A model generated the notes under the pieces. The model had not been told where the DNA came from and did no database searches. It was given only the letters and a program-made list of their open reading frames with translations. Positions 22,360 to 33,860 of a DNA stretch of 64,000 nucleotides are shown piece after piece (positions within the stretch are counted from its first letter, which is position 1; every line of letters starts with the position of its first letter). A program made the translations under genes and the position numbers. Source of the DNA: Siphonodentalium dalli (lineage: Eukaryota; Mollusca; Scaphopoda; Gadilida; Siphonodentaliidae); NCBI GenBank assembly GCA_032622095.1, contig CP136061.1, positions 266,111,551 to 266,175,550 on the forward strand. The letters run 5' to 3'.

Positions 22360-22692
22360 GATGATGATGATGGTGATGGTCATGATGATGATGATGATGA
22401 CGATGATGACGACGATGATGATGATGATGATGATGGTGATAGTCATGATGATGATGTTGATGTTGATTATGAAGAAGATGATGATGATAATGAGATGATG
22501 ACGATGAAGAAGAAGATGATGACGAAGATGATGATGATAGTGATCATGGTGATGATGATGATGATGACGATGATGATAATTATGATGATAATTATCATAA
22601 TAAAGTTGACGGTGAGGATGATGATTGATGGTTGTGATGATGATGACGTCGACGATGATGCTGACGATGATGGGGACACATTGAAGATGACG
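22360..22692. repeat. ATG/GAT trinucleotide microsatellite
   Basis: About 330 bases of imperfect GAT repeat with GAC, GGT and GAA variants. It gives spurious long frames on both strands (poly-Met/Asp and poly-Ser/Ile). Confidence 0.97.
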
Positions 22693-23101
22693 ATGGCTAT
22701 GTTGTAAATAGTGTATATTGGTGGAGTGGTTTGCTTTCCCTCACCTTACAAACAATTAGAACATGATCTTAAATATGTGTTCTTGAAATATGTATGAATT
22801 CTCGGCTGGATTTCACTACGAGAAAGCCTGTCTGTTGTATTGGTTTATAATAAAGCCAGAAACGCCATAGGGCGCATATAGAGTAATCGATATTCGCCAT
22901 AACTATTCCGGAAATTGTCTTTTTCTGGTACGGCATTCACTTCCTGTCAAACAAAATATTATGGCGGGTACTTTGAAAGTTCTTTAGAAATTCGGGACCA
23001 CAATAAACAAACGAGCGCTCGGCATGTCTCGAATTCTGTTCAAACGAATCGTCGATGTCTTCTATACATAGCCGGGATACGACTTCTGGGTCCAAACAGC
23101 A
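22693..23101. other. Intergenic
   Basis: No supported gene. An 85-residue frame beginning at 22915 runs into the next tandem array. Confidence 0.55.
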
Positions 23102-24172
23102 AGGCAGAATTCAGTCCTCTCATTACGCTGTTCAGGCAGAGTTCACTCCCCTCGATACTCTCGCCAAGCTGAGTTCAGTCTCCTCACTACGTCGTTCAGG
23201 CAGAGTTCGGTCTCCTCACTACGTCGTTCAGGCAGAGTTCAGTCTCCTAACGACGTCGTTCAGGCAGAGTTCAGTTCCCTCTCTACGTCGTTCAGGCAGA
23301 GTCCAGTCCCCTCGCTACGCTGTTCAGACTGAGTTAAGTCCCATCGCTACGCTGGTTAGGCTGAGTTCAGTCCCATCGCTACGCTGTTCAGACAGAGTTG
23401 ATGCCCATCGATACGCTCTTCAGGCAGAGTTATGTCCCCTCGCTACGCTGGTCTGAGACAGAGTTCAGTCCCCTCGCTACGCTGTTCGGACAGAGTTCAG
23501 TCCCATCGCTACGCTGGTCAGGCAGTGTTCAGTCTCCTCGCTACGCTGTTCAGACAGAGTTCAGTCCCCTCGCTCCGCTTGTCAGGCAGAGTTCTGTCCC
23601 ATCGCTACTCTGCTCTGACATAGTTCAGTCCCCGGTACGCTATTCAGACAGAGTTGAGCCCCCTCAATATAAGCTACGCTGTTCGGGCAGAGTTCAGTCC
23701 CCTCGTTACGCTGTTCAGACAGAGTTCAGTCCCCTGGCTACGCTGTTCAGGCAGAATTCAGTCCCCTCGCTAATCTGTTCAGGCTGAATTCAGTCCCGTC
23801 GCTAATCTGTTCAGGCAGAGTTCAGTACGTTCCCTAGCTACCGCGTTCAGGCTGAGTTCAGTCCCATCGCTACGCTTCTCAGGCAGAGTTCAGTACGTCC
23901 CCTAGCTACGCCGTTCAGGCAGAGTTCAGTCCCATCGCTTCGCTGTTCAGACAGAGTTCGGTCCCCTCGCTAATCTGTTCAGGCAGAGTTCAGTCCCCTC
24001 CCTAATCTGTTCAGGCAGAATTCAGTCCCCTCGATAATCTGTTCAGACAGAGTTCAGTCCCCTCGATAATCTGTTCAGGCAGAGTTCAGTCCACTCGCCA
24101 CATTGGTCAGGCATAGTTATATCCCCTCGCCACATTGGTCAGTCAGAGTTCAGTCCCATTACTACGCTGGCT
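23102..24172. repeat. 32-bp minisatellite, about 33 copies
   Basis: Unit core CAGAGTTCAGTCCCCTCGCT then ACGCTGTTCAGG. The period is 32 bases, so a frame cycles through three peptide readings every 96 bases; the overlapping plus-strand frames here are products of the repeat. Late units change to TAATCTGTTCAG and CCACATTGGTCAG subtypes. Confidence 0.93.
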
Positions 24173-24608
24173 GACCACAGTCCGAACTATTTAAAGGTTG
24201 TTCTATATTAAAGTGAGTTGAAACACTCCACTTGTGGCAGATTAAAGGTCAATACACACAGCAGCATTTAGACCGGGCTTTGAAAGATCCAATAAAAATT
24301 TGGGCGGGGTGGGGTGTGTACATGGACCTTGTTTAATGGCAATATGTTTCTATATAAGTGGGTCTATTGCCATTGGCATAATTTATATGTTGAAAAGTTA
24401 AAGGACGATATAGAGGAGAACAACAGACGAACTCCGGCGAACAGTACTGTCGCTCGAGAATTAGATTCGCTATGGTTAATGTCCTATCCATTTTGGCACA
24501 ATCAATTACTATTTGTAAGTTTTCTCCGTCCGAACAACATGATATCGTAGTTAAGAACCCACTCATGTGAGATAGCGAATTGCAAATGAGGCAATTTAAC
24601 TAGTATTA
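24173..24608. other. Intergenic
   Basis: Opposite-strand 77-78 residue frames at 24314-24566 lack family features. Nothing else seen. Confidence 0.55.
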
Positions 24609-25069
24609 GTGACCCGCCATATCAAATCCAGTCGTAAGTCGGGATTTTTTTTTACCCTGTGCCAACGCATTCTCTTATATATGCGAGTCGACCATAGGTA
24701 GCCTCGCATATATATAAGAGAATGCATTGGCCTAACAATTTTTTACAATTTTAATAATGTTTTCTTGTATTCTTTAACAATTTTATAATTTCACCCATAC
24801 AGAGCCCCAGACAAACATGAGCAGACGACACTCTTCTATATGCTTCTATATATGTGTGGGGCTCCCTTCAGCGTAATGGATGTTTTTTATTGTATGTCCT
24901 AACAATTGTAAGAAACATTTATTTAAAAAAAATGATAACAAATTGTTAGGCCAATGCATTCTCTTATATATGCGAGGCGACATATGGTCGACTCGCATAT
25001 ATAAGAGAATGCATTGGCACAGGGTAAAAAAAATCCCGACTTACGACTGGATTTGATATGGCGGGTCAC
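24609..25069 (-). mobile_element. Four-hairpin MITE, copy A (461 bp)
   Basis: Terminal inverted repeats start GTGACCCGCCATATCAAATC and end in the inverse. Inside each end is a second hairpin of about 68 bases (CCAATGCATTCTCTTATATA...CTCGCATATATAAGAGAATG). The core AGCCCC...GGGGCTC is also partly palindromic. The core runs opposite to copies B, D and E, hence minus. Non-coding; reading frames in the other copies are translations of the hairpins. Confidence 0.85.
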
Positions 25070-25191
25070 ATTTTAATTCTGTGCCACGCCACCTTCCAGT
25101 ATGAGGATTTATATTTGTCAGCGACCAATATCAAAGCGATACGCGATCTTCAAGCTCGAAATTATTCCTGTATTAAATTAACTTAAAGGGG

Positions 25192-25540
25192 GACTGTACA
25201 TTAAATCCGACCATTTATGGGACCTTCTCCTTTATACCCAACAGAATATATGCAATAAATGAATGAATTTGAGCCATGGCTTGGTGCAAAATACACTCGT
25301 GTGGTCTACGAACGACGCAAGCAACATGGTAGTTATATCGAAAAAGAGTTCATGCGTGGAGTCATAAACTCATTTTCATTATAATTGCCATGTTGTTTTA
25401 CATCGTTCATAAAGTAAACCAGTGTAGTTTGCACTCATCCATGGCTCAAATTCATTCATTTGTTGTATATATATATATTCTATTGAGTATAAAATGAGAT
25501 GGTCCTATAAATGGCCGGATTTAGTGTGCAGTACCCACTT
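25192..25540. mobile_element. 349-bp foldback element
   Basis: The left arm has GGACTGTACATTAAATCCG, ATTTATGGGACC and GAATTTGAGCCATGG; the right arm has the inverse order CCATGGCTCAAATTC, GGTCCTATAAAT and CGGATTTAGTGTGCAGTACC. Moderately diverged arms; target duplication not resolved. Confidence 0.72.
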
Positions 25541-27429
25541 GAATGCACTTGCATGGGTAAATACAATATGCAATAAAATATAAAAGTATACTTACTTCAG
25601 AAATGTCACTTCGTAGTTTACCTATATATCGCTTAATACAAACCTTTTATTCTTCCCAGTCGTTCGCTAAACTCTTTGGGTCTCCCAGTTTTCACCAAGT
25701 TTTACATTCGCGCAGTTTGGTGCGCGAAAAATAGTACTATACGCGAATTATACGAGTAAGGTAGTCGGTTAAAGTACACATTTAGCCTATCGATGCTTGT
25801 TGATGTCACTATACTTCTGTCACTGTAGATATTTCAGTTCAGGAACTAATTGTGGTTATAGGACGCAATGGTCCAGGTGCTTCCTAGACCGAGTAACTTT
25901 ATATCTATGTGGATTCTCCAGTAGCGTTCTCGTGGACACGGGTCAGCCATTAATGTCCGCGCCCAATCGGACAGCGTACTGCAACCGACAATTTCCTGGA
26001 CAAATTTTGTAACGGGGGAAGTCAGCATTTTGCATTCGGATCTTTATTCAGTGAATGAGACTCGAATGAGACTTTTCAGCCTGACAAACTTGGGATCTCA
26101 CCGAGTTATGATTTTTGTCAGAATACCCTGACCAGGTTGAGATCCCCGGTCCGCCAGCACGAGAGACCATTACGCTACCTATATATCGGGTACCGACTTC
26201 CCCTGCGTTCGAATCATTGTCAGCGATGCGACTCTTATTCTATATTAAGTGCTAGCGCAATCGTGCCGTTTTGAGAAACAGGTCAATGCACTCGTGCCGT
26301 GTTGAGAAACCCACCAAGACAGTCGTGTCGTTCTGTGTATATAGCAGACTACACGGTATGGGTGTATACACGTGCACATATTGATACCTGAAAACCATAG
26401 TCAGAAATGGTAACGCACTCAAGATTATATATTATATACCATGATTGCAATATAGAATATAAAATATATTGGTTTCACGAATGACCAACTCAGAATTCCG
26501 TTAAAATAACAATAACAACCAGCAGCTAATTAACGAACCTGCGGCCGACTCGGCCGTCTGCGACCGCAACCCCCAGTGGGCTGCAGACCGAGAAATGTCT
26601 ATAAAAGTTGAAATTATAAGACTTACAAATTATTTTCAATTCTTTTATGTGTAAATGACATAGCTTGTCAAACAAAAATCAACATTATTGACATAATAAT
26701 ATAAAGGACAATAAACGAAATTGAAATTCCCAACTACACCTTTTACCGGACTCGGCCTCCGGGTCGCGCAGTCCTACTTTTAAATCCGTCCCAAAAAATC
26801 CCATTTCTATTAATAAAACCCGCAGCGTAAACTCCAGCGTCCAGGCGAAACAAGAATTTATACATTAGTATACACGCGGCCCGCGTAATAACGTTGAACA
26901 TAGCTACTTTTAAATAACTACCGGTTCTTATTTTATACGTAGTTTGTCGTTGACAATGATGCAAACCATTGCTACTTGGTACCAGTTGCCTGAACAATTG
27001 CCAGGGTGTTTACGTATAGCCAAATTATACCGATGAGGCGCAATTGTGTGGTAACCCCAGGGCTGTGGTGCTAAGTTTTGTTCGTGAACACATTGATCTT
27101 TTACAGTGTAAATATTGTTTTCCATCAGACGCAGCAGGTTCCATGTATTTGGTGGTAACGATTAAGTTAAATCGACTAGCTCTATTGATTATGACAAATA
27201 ATTGGCGAGGAGATTCACTAATTGGCGCCAAAAATCAAAGAATAAAACATGGTAGTGTGTGTAATTTAATGTGCACGGCGTTAAAACACAAGACGATAGT
27301 CGCGGTATTGTAAAATAAATTAAATTATATGGATACAGCTGAAATCGAGGGGTGTTTGTTGTACACATGGAAAGATGGATCCTTCGTGGCGGCATCGATG
27401 TCACTGCTCGGATAATTTGGTTAATAGAG
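25541..27429. other. Intergenic
   Basis: No supported gene. A stretch at about 26125-26185 looks faintly tRNA-like on the minus strand (see findings). Several overlapping 60-100 residue frames on both strands between 26740 and 27600 have no motif I recognise. Confidence 0.5.
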
Positions 27430-27565
27430 GATCTACAACTCGTCCCCAGTTTATAGCGAAGTTTACAAAACGAGTCAAGTAAATTAGGTCTGAACCGAGC
27501 CATTGTCGAGGTCCAGGCCGAGTTTTTTTTTTAATTTCGCTATAAACGGGGATGAGTTGTAGATT
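27430..27565. repeat. Hairpin element
   Basis: ATCTACAACTCGTCCCCAGT with TTATAGCGAA at the left is matched inverted by TTCGCTATAAACGGGGATGA with GTTGTAGAT at the right, giving a stem of about 30 bp. Probably a small MITE. Confidence 0.75.
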
Positions 27566-27949
27566 TGATTTATTACTAAATCTAAAACCTCCATAAAACA
27601 TACATAAATCAATAAATATATAACAGCGGCTTCTATATGGTCTGCATCTTTCAAGTAACTATACACATTGTTTGCCCGCGCAAAGAAATATTCCCTAGAT
27701 AAATATAACTCTTTGTATTATTTAATGGCGAAAATAAATTCAATGGAATAAATGTTCAAACTATATCAATATCAGTAGCAGATACCGATTCTTATTCATC
27801 CCCCGTCCATCCCCATGCCGAATCACATTTGCGCAGGCATGATACATTGGGTTCACCAGTCCTGGCACTATTTCCTGTTATGCAAAGAGCGTTGCATATT
27901 ATTATTATATAATTGTTTTAATGAATTGAATAAGGGTCGGACCATGTAA

Positions 27950-28358
27950 TAAAATGTTTTAGTTCTCCGAGCGATGGTAAATGTTTTAGTTCTCCGAGCA
28001 ATGGTAAATGTTTTAGTTCTCCGAGCGATGGTAAATGTTTTAGTTCTCCGAGCGATGGCAAATGTTTTAGTTCTCCGAGCGATGGTAAATGTTTTAGTTC
28101 TCCGAGCGATGGTAAATGTTTTAGTTCTCCGAGCGATGGTAAATGATTTAGTTCTCCGAGCGATGGTAAATGTTTTAGTTCTCCGAGCGATGGTAAATGT
28201 TTTAGTTCTCCGAGCGATGGCAAATGTTTTAGTTCTCCGAGCGATGGCAAATGTTTTAGTTCTCCGAACGATGGTAAATGTTTTAGTTCTCCGAGCGATG
28301 GTAAATGTTTTAGTTCTCCGAGCGATGGTAAATGTTTTAGTTCTCCGAGCGATGGGAA
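27950..28358. repeat. 27-bp minisatellite, about 15 copies
   Basis: Very uniform unit with core TTTTAGTTCTCCGAGCGATG then GTAAATG. The 27-base period keeps both strands open (repeating MVNVLVLRA forward and KHLPSLGEL reverse), but there is no evidence of a gene. The few changes (TGGCAAATG, CGAACG) suggest recent expansion. Confidence 0.96.
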
Positions 28359-28458
28359 ATTGGGGAGCAATCGATTTCTAGTATACTATCATGACGTAAA
28401 GAAAGCCTATATAGGGACGACGCTTAATGCCGGTGCCGTGAGGGGTGTGATAACGGAG

Positions 28459-29201
28459 CACATTGTAATGTTCCTACTAATGTTGTGTCAGCCGGTGTCA
28501 CCCATACTACTAATGTTGTGTCAGGGGGGTGTCACCCACACTACTTCCCAAATTGTAATGTCTCTACTAATGTTGAGTCAGGCGGTGTCATCCACACTAC
28601 TTCCCACATTGTAATGTGCCTACTAATGTTCAGTCAGGCGGTGTCACCCCACACTACTTCCCACATTGTAATGTCCCTACTAATGTTGTGTCAGGCGATG
28701 TCACCCCTCACTACTAATGTTGTGTCAGGCGGTGTCACCCCACACTACTTCCCACATTGTAATGTCCCTACTAATGTTGTGCCAGGCGGTGTCACCCCAC
28801 ACTACTAATGTGGTGTCAGGCGGTGTCATCCCACACAACTAATGTTGTGTCAGGCGGTGTCACCCAACACTACTAATGTTGTGTCAGGCGGTGTCACCCC
28901 ACAGTACTAATGTTGAGTCAGGCGGTGTCACCCCACAGTACTTCCAACATTGTAATGTCCCTACAAGTGTTGTATCAGGCGGTGTCACCCACACTACTTC
29001 CAACATAGTAACGTCCCTACGAATGTTGTATCAGGCGGTGTCACCCACACTACTTCCAACATAGTAACGTCCCTACTAATGTTGTGTCAGGCGGTGTCAC
29101 CCCACACTACTAATGTTGAGTCAGGCGGTGTCACCCACACTACTTTCAACATTGTAATGTCCCTACTAGTGTTGTATCAGGCGGTGTCACCCACTCTACT
29201 T
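28459..29201. repeat. Complex 34/57-bp satellite, left block
   Basis: Two alternating units share ACTAATGTTGTGTCAGGCGG then TGTCACCCCACACT. The longer form adds ACTTCCCACATTGTAATGTC. It is the same array as 33861-37916, separated from it by the LINE at 29202-33860, where it stops abruptly after CCCACTCTACTT. Confidence 0.95.
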
Positions 29202-29219
29202 GAATTGAATGTCTCCACA

Positions 29220-31274
29220 TTAATTTTTCAAGCCACCATCTGATATGTTACTGCAAATCTGTTGTCGACTGACTCGATCTCTTTTCGAATTCCATAAGAA
29301 GTTATAGAGCAATGTGTTTAGCTTTTTATAAAATTCGCGGTGCGGATTAGGAAGAGTTAGAAATAGATGTGTCAATTTGGGGAGAATTAATGTCTTGATG
29401 ACTATTAATCTACCAATTGGTGTGAGCAACCGGTGTTTCCATGATGTGATCGTCTTTCTTATTTCGTCCATTTTATCGTCATAATTAATTTGCATTTTTG
29501 GCAAGTCAATATTAAAATGGATCCCTAAAAAGGTAAATTGTTCAGTTACTGTGATACTTAAGTCGCGAATGAAGTCTGGTCTATCGTAATTATGGGGCTC
29601 TACCCACGCCGCCTGACACTTCTCTGGGTTAATTTTTAAACCAGATATCCGGGCAAAAACATCAAGCGTAGAATATGCTTCGCGAACACTCCTTTCTGAG
29701 CCGTCGAGAATAAGCGTTGTATCGTCCGCGTATTGTGTGATCTTATATTCTGAGCTGCCGAGATGTATACCATTTATATTCACATTCTGTCTTACCATTA
29801 GTGCTAGTATTTCTGCACACAGGAGGAAAATATAAGGCGATATTGGGTCACCTTGTCGACAGCCTCTTGATAGCTTAAAAGTTTGTGAAATGTGTCCATT
29901 TAAAAGTACAGAAGAGCTCGAGTTTCTATAGAGGATTGTAATCCATTTTTTCATGTCCACTCCAAAATTGAAAAAGTTTAAACATCTTTCTAAAAAACGC
30001 CACGATACAGAATCAAAGGCCTTTTCAAAGTCTACGAGGAGCAGGAGTCCCGGTATTTTGCGTTCATTACATTTGTGAATAAGATCGTAAATTAGTCTGG
30101 TATTATCTCCGATGTATCGCCCAGCTAAGAATCCGGTCTGATCGTTTTCAATGATGTGGGGCAGTACTTTTTTCAGTCGTTCTGCTACACACGCGGACGC
30201 AAGTTTGTATGATGTATTCAATAAGGATATTGGCTTCCAATTTTTCAACAGTTGTCTATTGTTATCCCTTTTTGGTATAAGTGTGATGATTCCTTGTTTC
30301 TGAGTAATAGAAAGTTCTCCGGAAGAAAAAGAAGTGTTTAGGGATTCGACTAATAAGGGACCTATGTGTGACCAGAAGAATTTGTAAAATTCATATGTAT
30401 ATCCTGTAGGGCCCGGGCATTTTCCGTTTTTTGTATTTTTGAGAACGTATGTTAGTTCCTCTAGTGTGATTGGGCCTTCGATATTTTTGGCCTGAGTATC
30501 GGACAAATGTGTATGATTTCCGTTACAAAACTGTTTCAAATTTATTTCTTCAGTAGGCTTCTCTGAGTAAAGATTCGCATAGAAATTACGTGTGTGGGTC
30601 ATGATGGCATTTTGATCTGTTATTTTGTTTCCATTTTCGGCGATCAGACTGGTAAAAGTTTTTGATATGAAGTTCCGTTTTTCTAAATTCAAAAAGTATT
30701 TAGTTGGCTTTTCCCCTTCCTCGATCCATCTGGCTCGAGATCTAATCATTGCACCGCGTATTTGTTTTTGGCGAATTTCGCGAAGTTCGGATTCAATGTT
30801 TTCAAGCTCATTCATAAGATTATGCTTTGTTTCGTAGTTTGCAGAAGGAGAATCAATATCTGTCATTAACGTTTCTTTCCTTGCGTTTAAAGTATTTTCG
30901 TTTTGGATGGTCTGGCGTTTTTGTTTTGATGAAAAGTGGATTGTAGCCCCCCTTATATCCAAAAGAACAGCATCTAAAAATAATTTCTTGTTTACCGTTG
31001 TATCGAATTTGTTATATTTGTAGCAGACTTTATTTTCTTCAATAATGTTTTTAACTATACTTGAGTATTCTTTAATTTGGAGGAGGGAGTTATTAAATTT
31101 CCAGAAGCCTCTACCTGTTTTTATTTCGGTAATGTCTACCGCCAGCGAAATAATAGAGTGGTCTGATCTATAACCCGGCAGAATGATAGGCCCTGCTCCA
31201 GTTAGGCTTAGCATATCAGATGAAATTATAAAATAATCGAGTCGTGCCATTTTTATTGGAGATTTTCTCCACAT
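29220..31274 (-). pseudogene. LINE ORF2, reverse transcriptase part
   Basis: A 684-residue open segment joining in concept to the endonuclease frame at 31253-31846, from which it is separated by a single extra base near 31266 (the ATG at 31272-31274 is an artefact of that shift). It reads ARLDYFIIS (end of endonuclease), then RT with GFLAGRYIGDNTRLIYDLI, LLLVDFEKAFDSVSW, SRGCRQGDPISPYIF and the catalytic YADD at residues 515-518. It stops at 29220; one extra A in an A-run just before this appears to have shifted the frame, since a neighbouring frame continues a short way. The C-terminal domain usual for L1-like ORF2 (several hundred residues) is missing because the element ends at 29202. Confidence 0.9.
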
Positions 31275-31846
31275 GTATATCGTTTTTCTTCTGGATTATT
31301 TATGCGCCAGACGTCTACTAATTCAAGGCTGTCGACAATTTTCGCCACCGCTTTCTTAGCATTGGGATTATTTTGGTGTATATAATTGTATGTGTCCAGT
31401 GTCTGATCTTGAATAAGATTCCAGTCACCACACATTATTATTTGAGTATTTCCTACTTCTTTTAGAAGTGTATCAAATTTAGTAAAGACATCTGGACTAT
31501 CTGAATTCGGGCCATACAAGTTCACTAGGCTTATTCTAAGTTTTTCTATTGTGATGTCTGCTATAATAAAGTTACCATTTGGGTCTCGCATTATGTTGTG
31601 AATATTCAATTCGAAATCATTTTTGAACAGGATAGCCACACCTCGGGCTTGAGAAGTGTACGACGCCATAATTACTTTGTAACCCCATTCTGACTCTATG
31701 CACTTTTCCATAATTTTAGTAAAATGAGTATCTTGCAAGCAGTAAATTGACCCATCTAGTTTGCGAATATGTTGAAATAGGTCTCTGCGTTTTTCTACTT
31801 GGTTTAAACCTTGGCAGTTCATGGATATAATCTTGATTTTAGACAT
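31253..31846 (-). pseudogene. LINE ORF2, endonuclease part
   Basis: Start taken at the ATG at 31844-31846 (MSKIKIISMNCQGLN), the usual opening of L1-like ORF2; the frame is open further upstream without family similarity. Endonuclease motifs seen: N9 in SMNCQG, CLQDTHF (aspartate where many relatives have glutamate), LVNLYGPN and CGDWN. The frame ends at 31253 through a one-base insertion and resumes as the RT frame above. The enzyme would nick target DNA for target-primed reverse transcription. Confidence 0.88.
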
Positions 31847-31889
31847 GATAATCACACACATAAGACAGCACAACACGCGGACTTCCAAG

Positions 31890-33265
31890 TTTATTAGTAT
31901 GAATTACCAAACTGACGAAAAATATATACTCGAGTATACCTAGTATAAATAGAAGTATTTCATGTATATTGCCACAAGCACCAATCACACATGGAGTTTC
32001 GGGGGTGGGGGTATAACAAAAACACATATAACAAAAACAAGAAATAACATCAATAAAGGTTCTGGCTACTGACAAGCCTGATACATGGAGATCTTTAATC
32101 ACCCTGAAGAAAAAAAATTGCTAAGCTGACCAACAAAAAAAACCAATGTTGAATATGTTACGAGTTTTCTTGACTTAAACAAGCTTATTCAAAATTAAAA
32201 TGAGATCAAAAGCTCTATATATAATGAGCTCGCTCATCATCTATAAGAATAAATAATATAAATAAATATATACTCAATTAGACAAACAAACTAGGTAATA
32301 ATATATGAGATCAACATACTATATTCTAAATCAGCAGATCGAGCTGTATGGACTCGTACATGTTTATACTTTTGGGAGGGGTTCTATATTTCGGTTACCT
32401 GGATTGATTCCGTCACTGTTAGTATAAAAATAGATTATATGTCGTCACAGCCGATCGATATTTTGCACATTCCGATCAAGATTGGTCTGTGCGATCTCTT
32501 AAGATAATTGTTGTGACTGGCATGAAAGTGGGTCATCTCGATTGGGTAATAGTAATACGCGCAGGTCTTTTCGGAAAAGAGAAACAGTTTGTTAATATTG
32601 TACACACTTGGTTTCAGTGTTACCGTGTGTTGTATTTCGGAGAGGCTGGATTAACTTTTCAGAATTTTTCGCATAACATTCCAGGAAAATTATCGGATTT
32701 ATTGGGGAAATAGTGTTTAGTACGGCATGATAGTAGATGTGTTCATTTGGGAATTGTAAGGTAAGTGTTCATGAACGAGTTAATTTTGTAGGAGTAGGAC
32801 AGTAGTCGGGCGGGCTCATATGGGGGGGGGGTGTCAAAGCAATAAGACACTGCTATAACAATATTGTCTATTGAGAGAGGGGGCTGTGGTTAGACAGAAT
32901 CGATACATTGGGGTGGAGTGGATCCATAAATTCAATTTTATTTTATTGAAGAATATCGACAATATTTTCTCATTGAATTGAATCTCGTCATCAGGTCATG
33001 CTTATCGGTCACTTTAATCTTTTCAGGGCGTTTGAATTAAAATGGATTAGTATGGTGGAGAGATATTGAAATTATCTAAATACATTTTCTTGTGGATTTA
33101 ATATATAAAAAGGGCAATGTTTGGGTTGTTGGGGATGTTAAAGTTTGTGTATTTTCAGAATATGTTTTCAAATTTGGGTGGGTGTCGCTATATTAGATTA
33201 TATAAAGATTGGGTTTGTGTAAACAACAAAAACATATATACAATCAAAATGTTCAGGAAGGATGC
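31890..33265. other. Inter-ORF region of the LINE
   Basis: About 1.4 kb between ORF1 and ORF2, long for an L1-like element. No third reading frame or inserted element is recognisable. Confidence 0.5.
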
Positions 33266-33860
33266 TTAAGATCCAACAATAGCATCAAGCTCAGCCCCTG
33301 TTCTGAACTTTTCAATATTACCATTTCTTTTTTTCACAAACATTTTACCATTTGACATCCACGAATTGGTGATGCAGTCTAACTTGTAGGCTCGTTTCAA
33401 CAGCTCGAAATTTGTCTCTGTGGCATCCTCAACTATGGTAATTCCGGAATTTTTCAGTAATTTTCTAGTTGCTATCACATCCAACTTTGCCCATCTATTA
33501 CTGAATTTCACAATGAGAGATCTATGTCTTGGTCGAATTCTTCTCTGGTCCTGCTCTGATTGGGTCTCTACATTGGTGATTAGATTCTGAATATTATTCT
33601 TGCCAAGTCTATGGGCAATGGAAATTTCGGATTTCTCTATGTTTAATCCCATTTTGTTGTTGAAAAGTGTTAAAGCTGAATTTAAACTTTGGTTCTGATT
33701 TTCATTAACCCCTTGTGCTTCTGGCAGACCGAATATCCTCACGCTGTCCTTTCTTGTATATTGTTCGAGATTGTTTATTGTGCTTCAAGCTCCTTTTTTT
33801 CTTCATCCCCTTTTGATTTTTGATCATTTATCACTGAACGTAACTGAATATTTTCCTCTT
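33266..33860 (-). pseudogene. LINE ORF1 (RNA-binding protein), truncated
   Basis: The 158-residue C-terminal part holds VRIFGLPE and IAHRLGK, then RSLIVKFSNRWAKLDVIA and MFVKKRNGNIEKFRTGAELD, the RRM and C-terminal domain arrangement of L1 ORF1 proteins. Upstream the frame reads NNLEQYTRKDS, but a one-base loss near 33780 separates it from a preceding coiled-coil stretch (QLRSVINDQKSKGDEEKK) that runs to the junction with the satellite at about 33860. The N-terminal half is absent. Confidence 0.85.

Larger units (their letters stand above)
29202..33860 (-). mobile_element. L1-like non-LTR retrotransposon truncated at both ends
   Basis: A minus-strand LINE sits inside the 34/57-bp satellite. 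In order from its 5' side (right): the C-terminal part of ORF1, about 1.4 kb of inter-ORF sequence, an apurinic-type endonuclease and a reverse transcriptase. The 5' junction falls inside the ORF1 coiled coil and the 3' junction inside the ORF2 C-terminal region, with no 3' UTR or poly-A. No clear target duplication is present. Only four or so single-base disruptions break otherwise long frames. Confidence 0.88.

Noticed and set aside
22467-22707. Met/Asp-rich and Ser/Ile-rich frames on both strands
   Set aside because: Translations of a GAT trinucleotide microsatellite.
23055-23787. Overlapping frames with SSVPSLR-type repeats
   Set aside because: The 32-base unit read in changing frames; no start or domain context.
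27918-28381. 135- and 150-residue repeat proteins on opposite strands
   Set aside because: A 27-base unit without stops keeps both strands open; near-identity of units at the DNA level, including silent positions, argues against coding selection.
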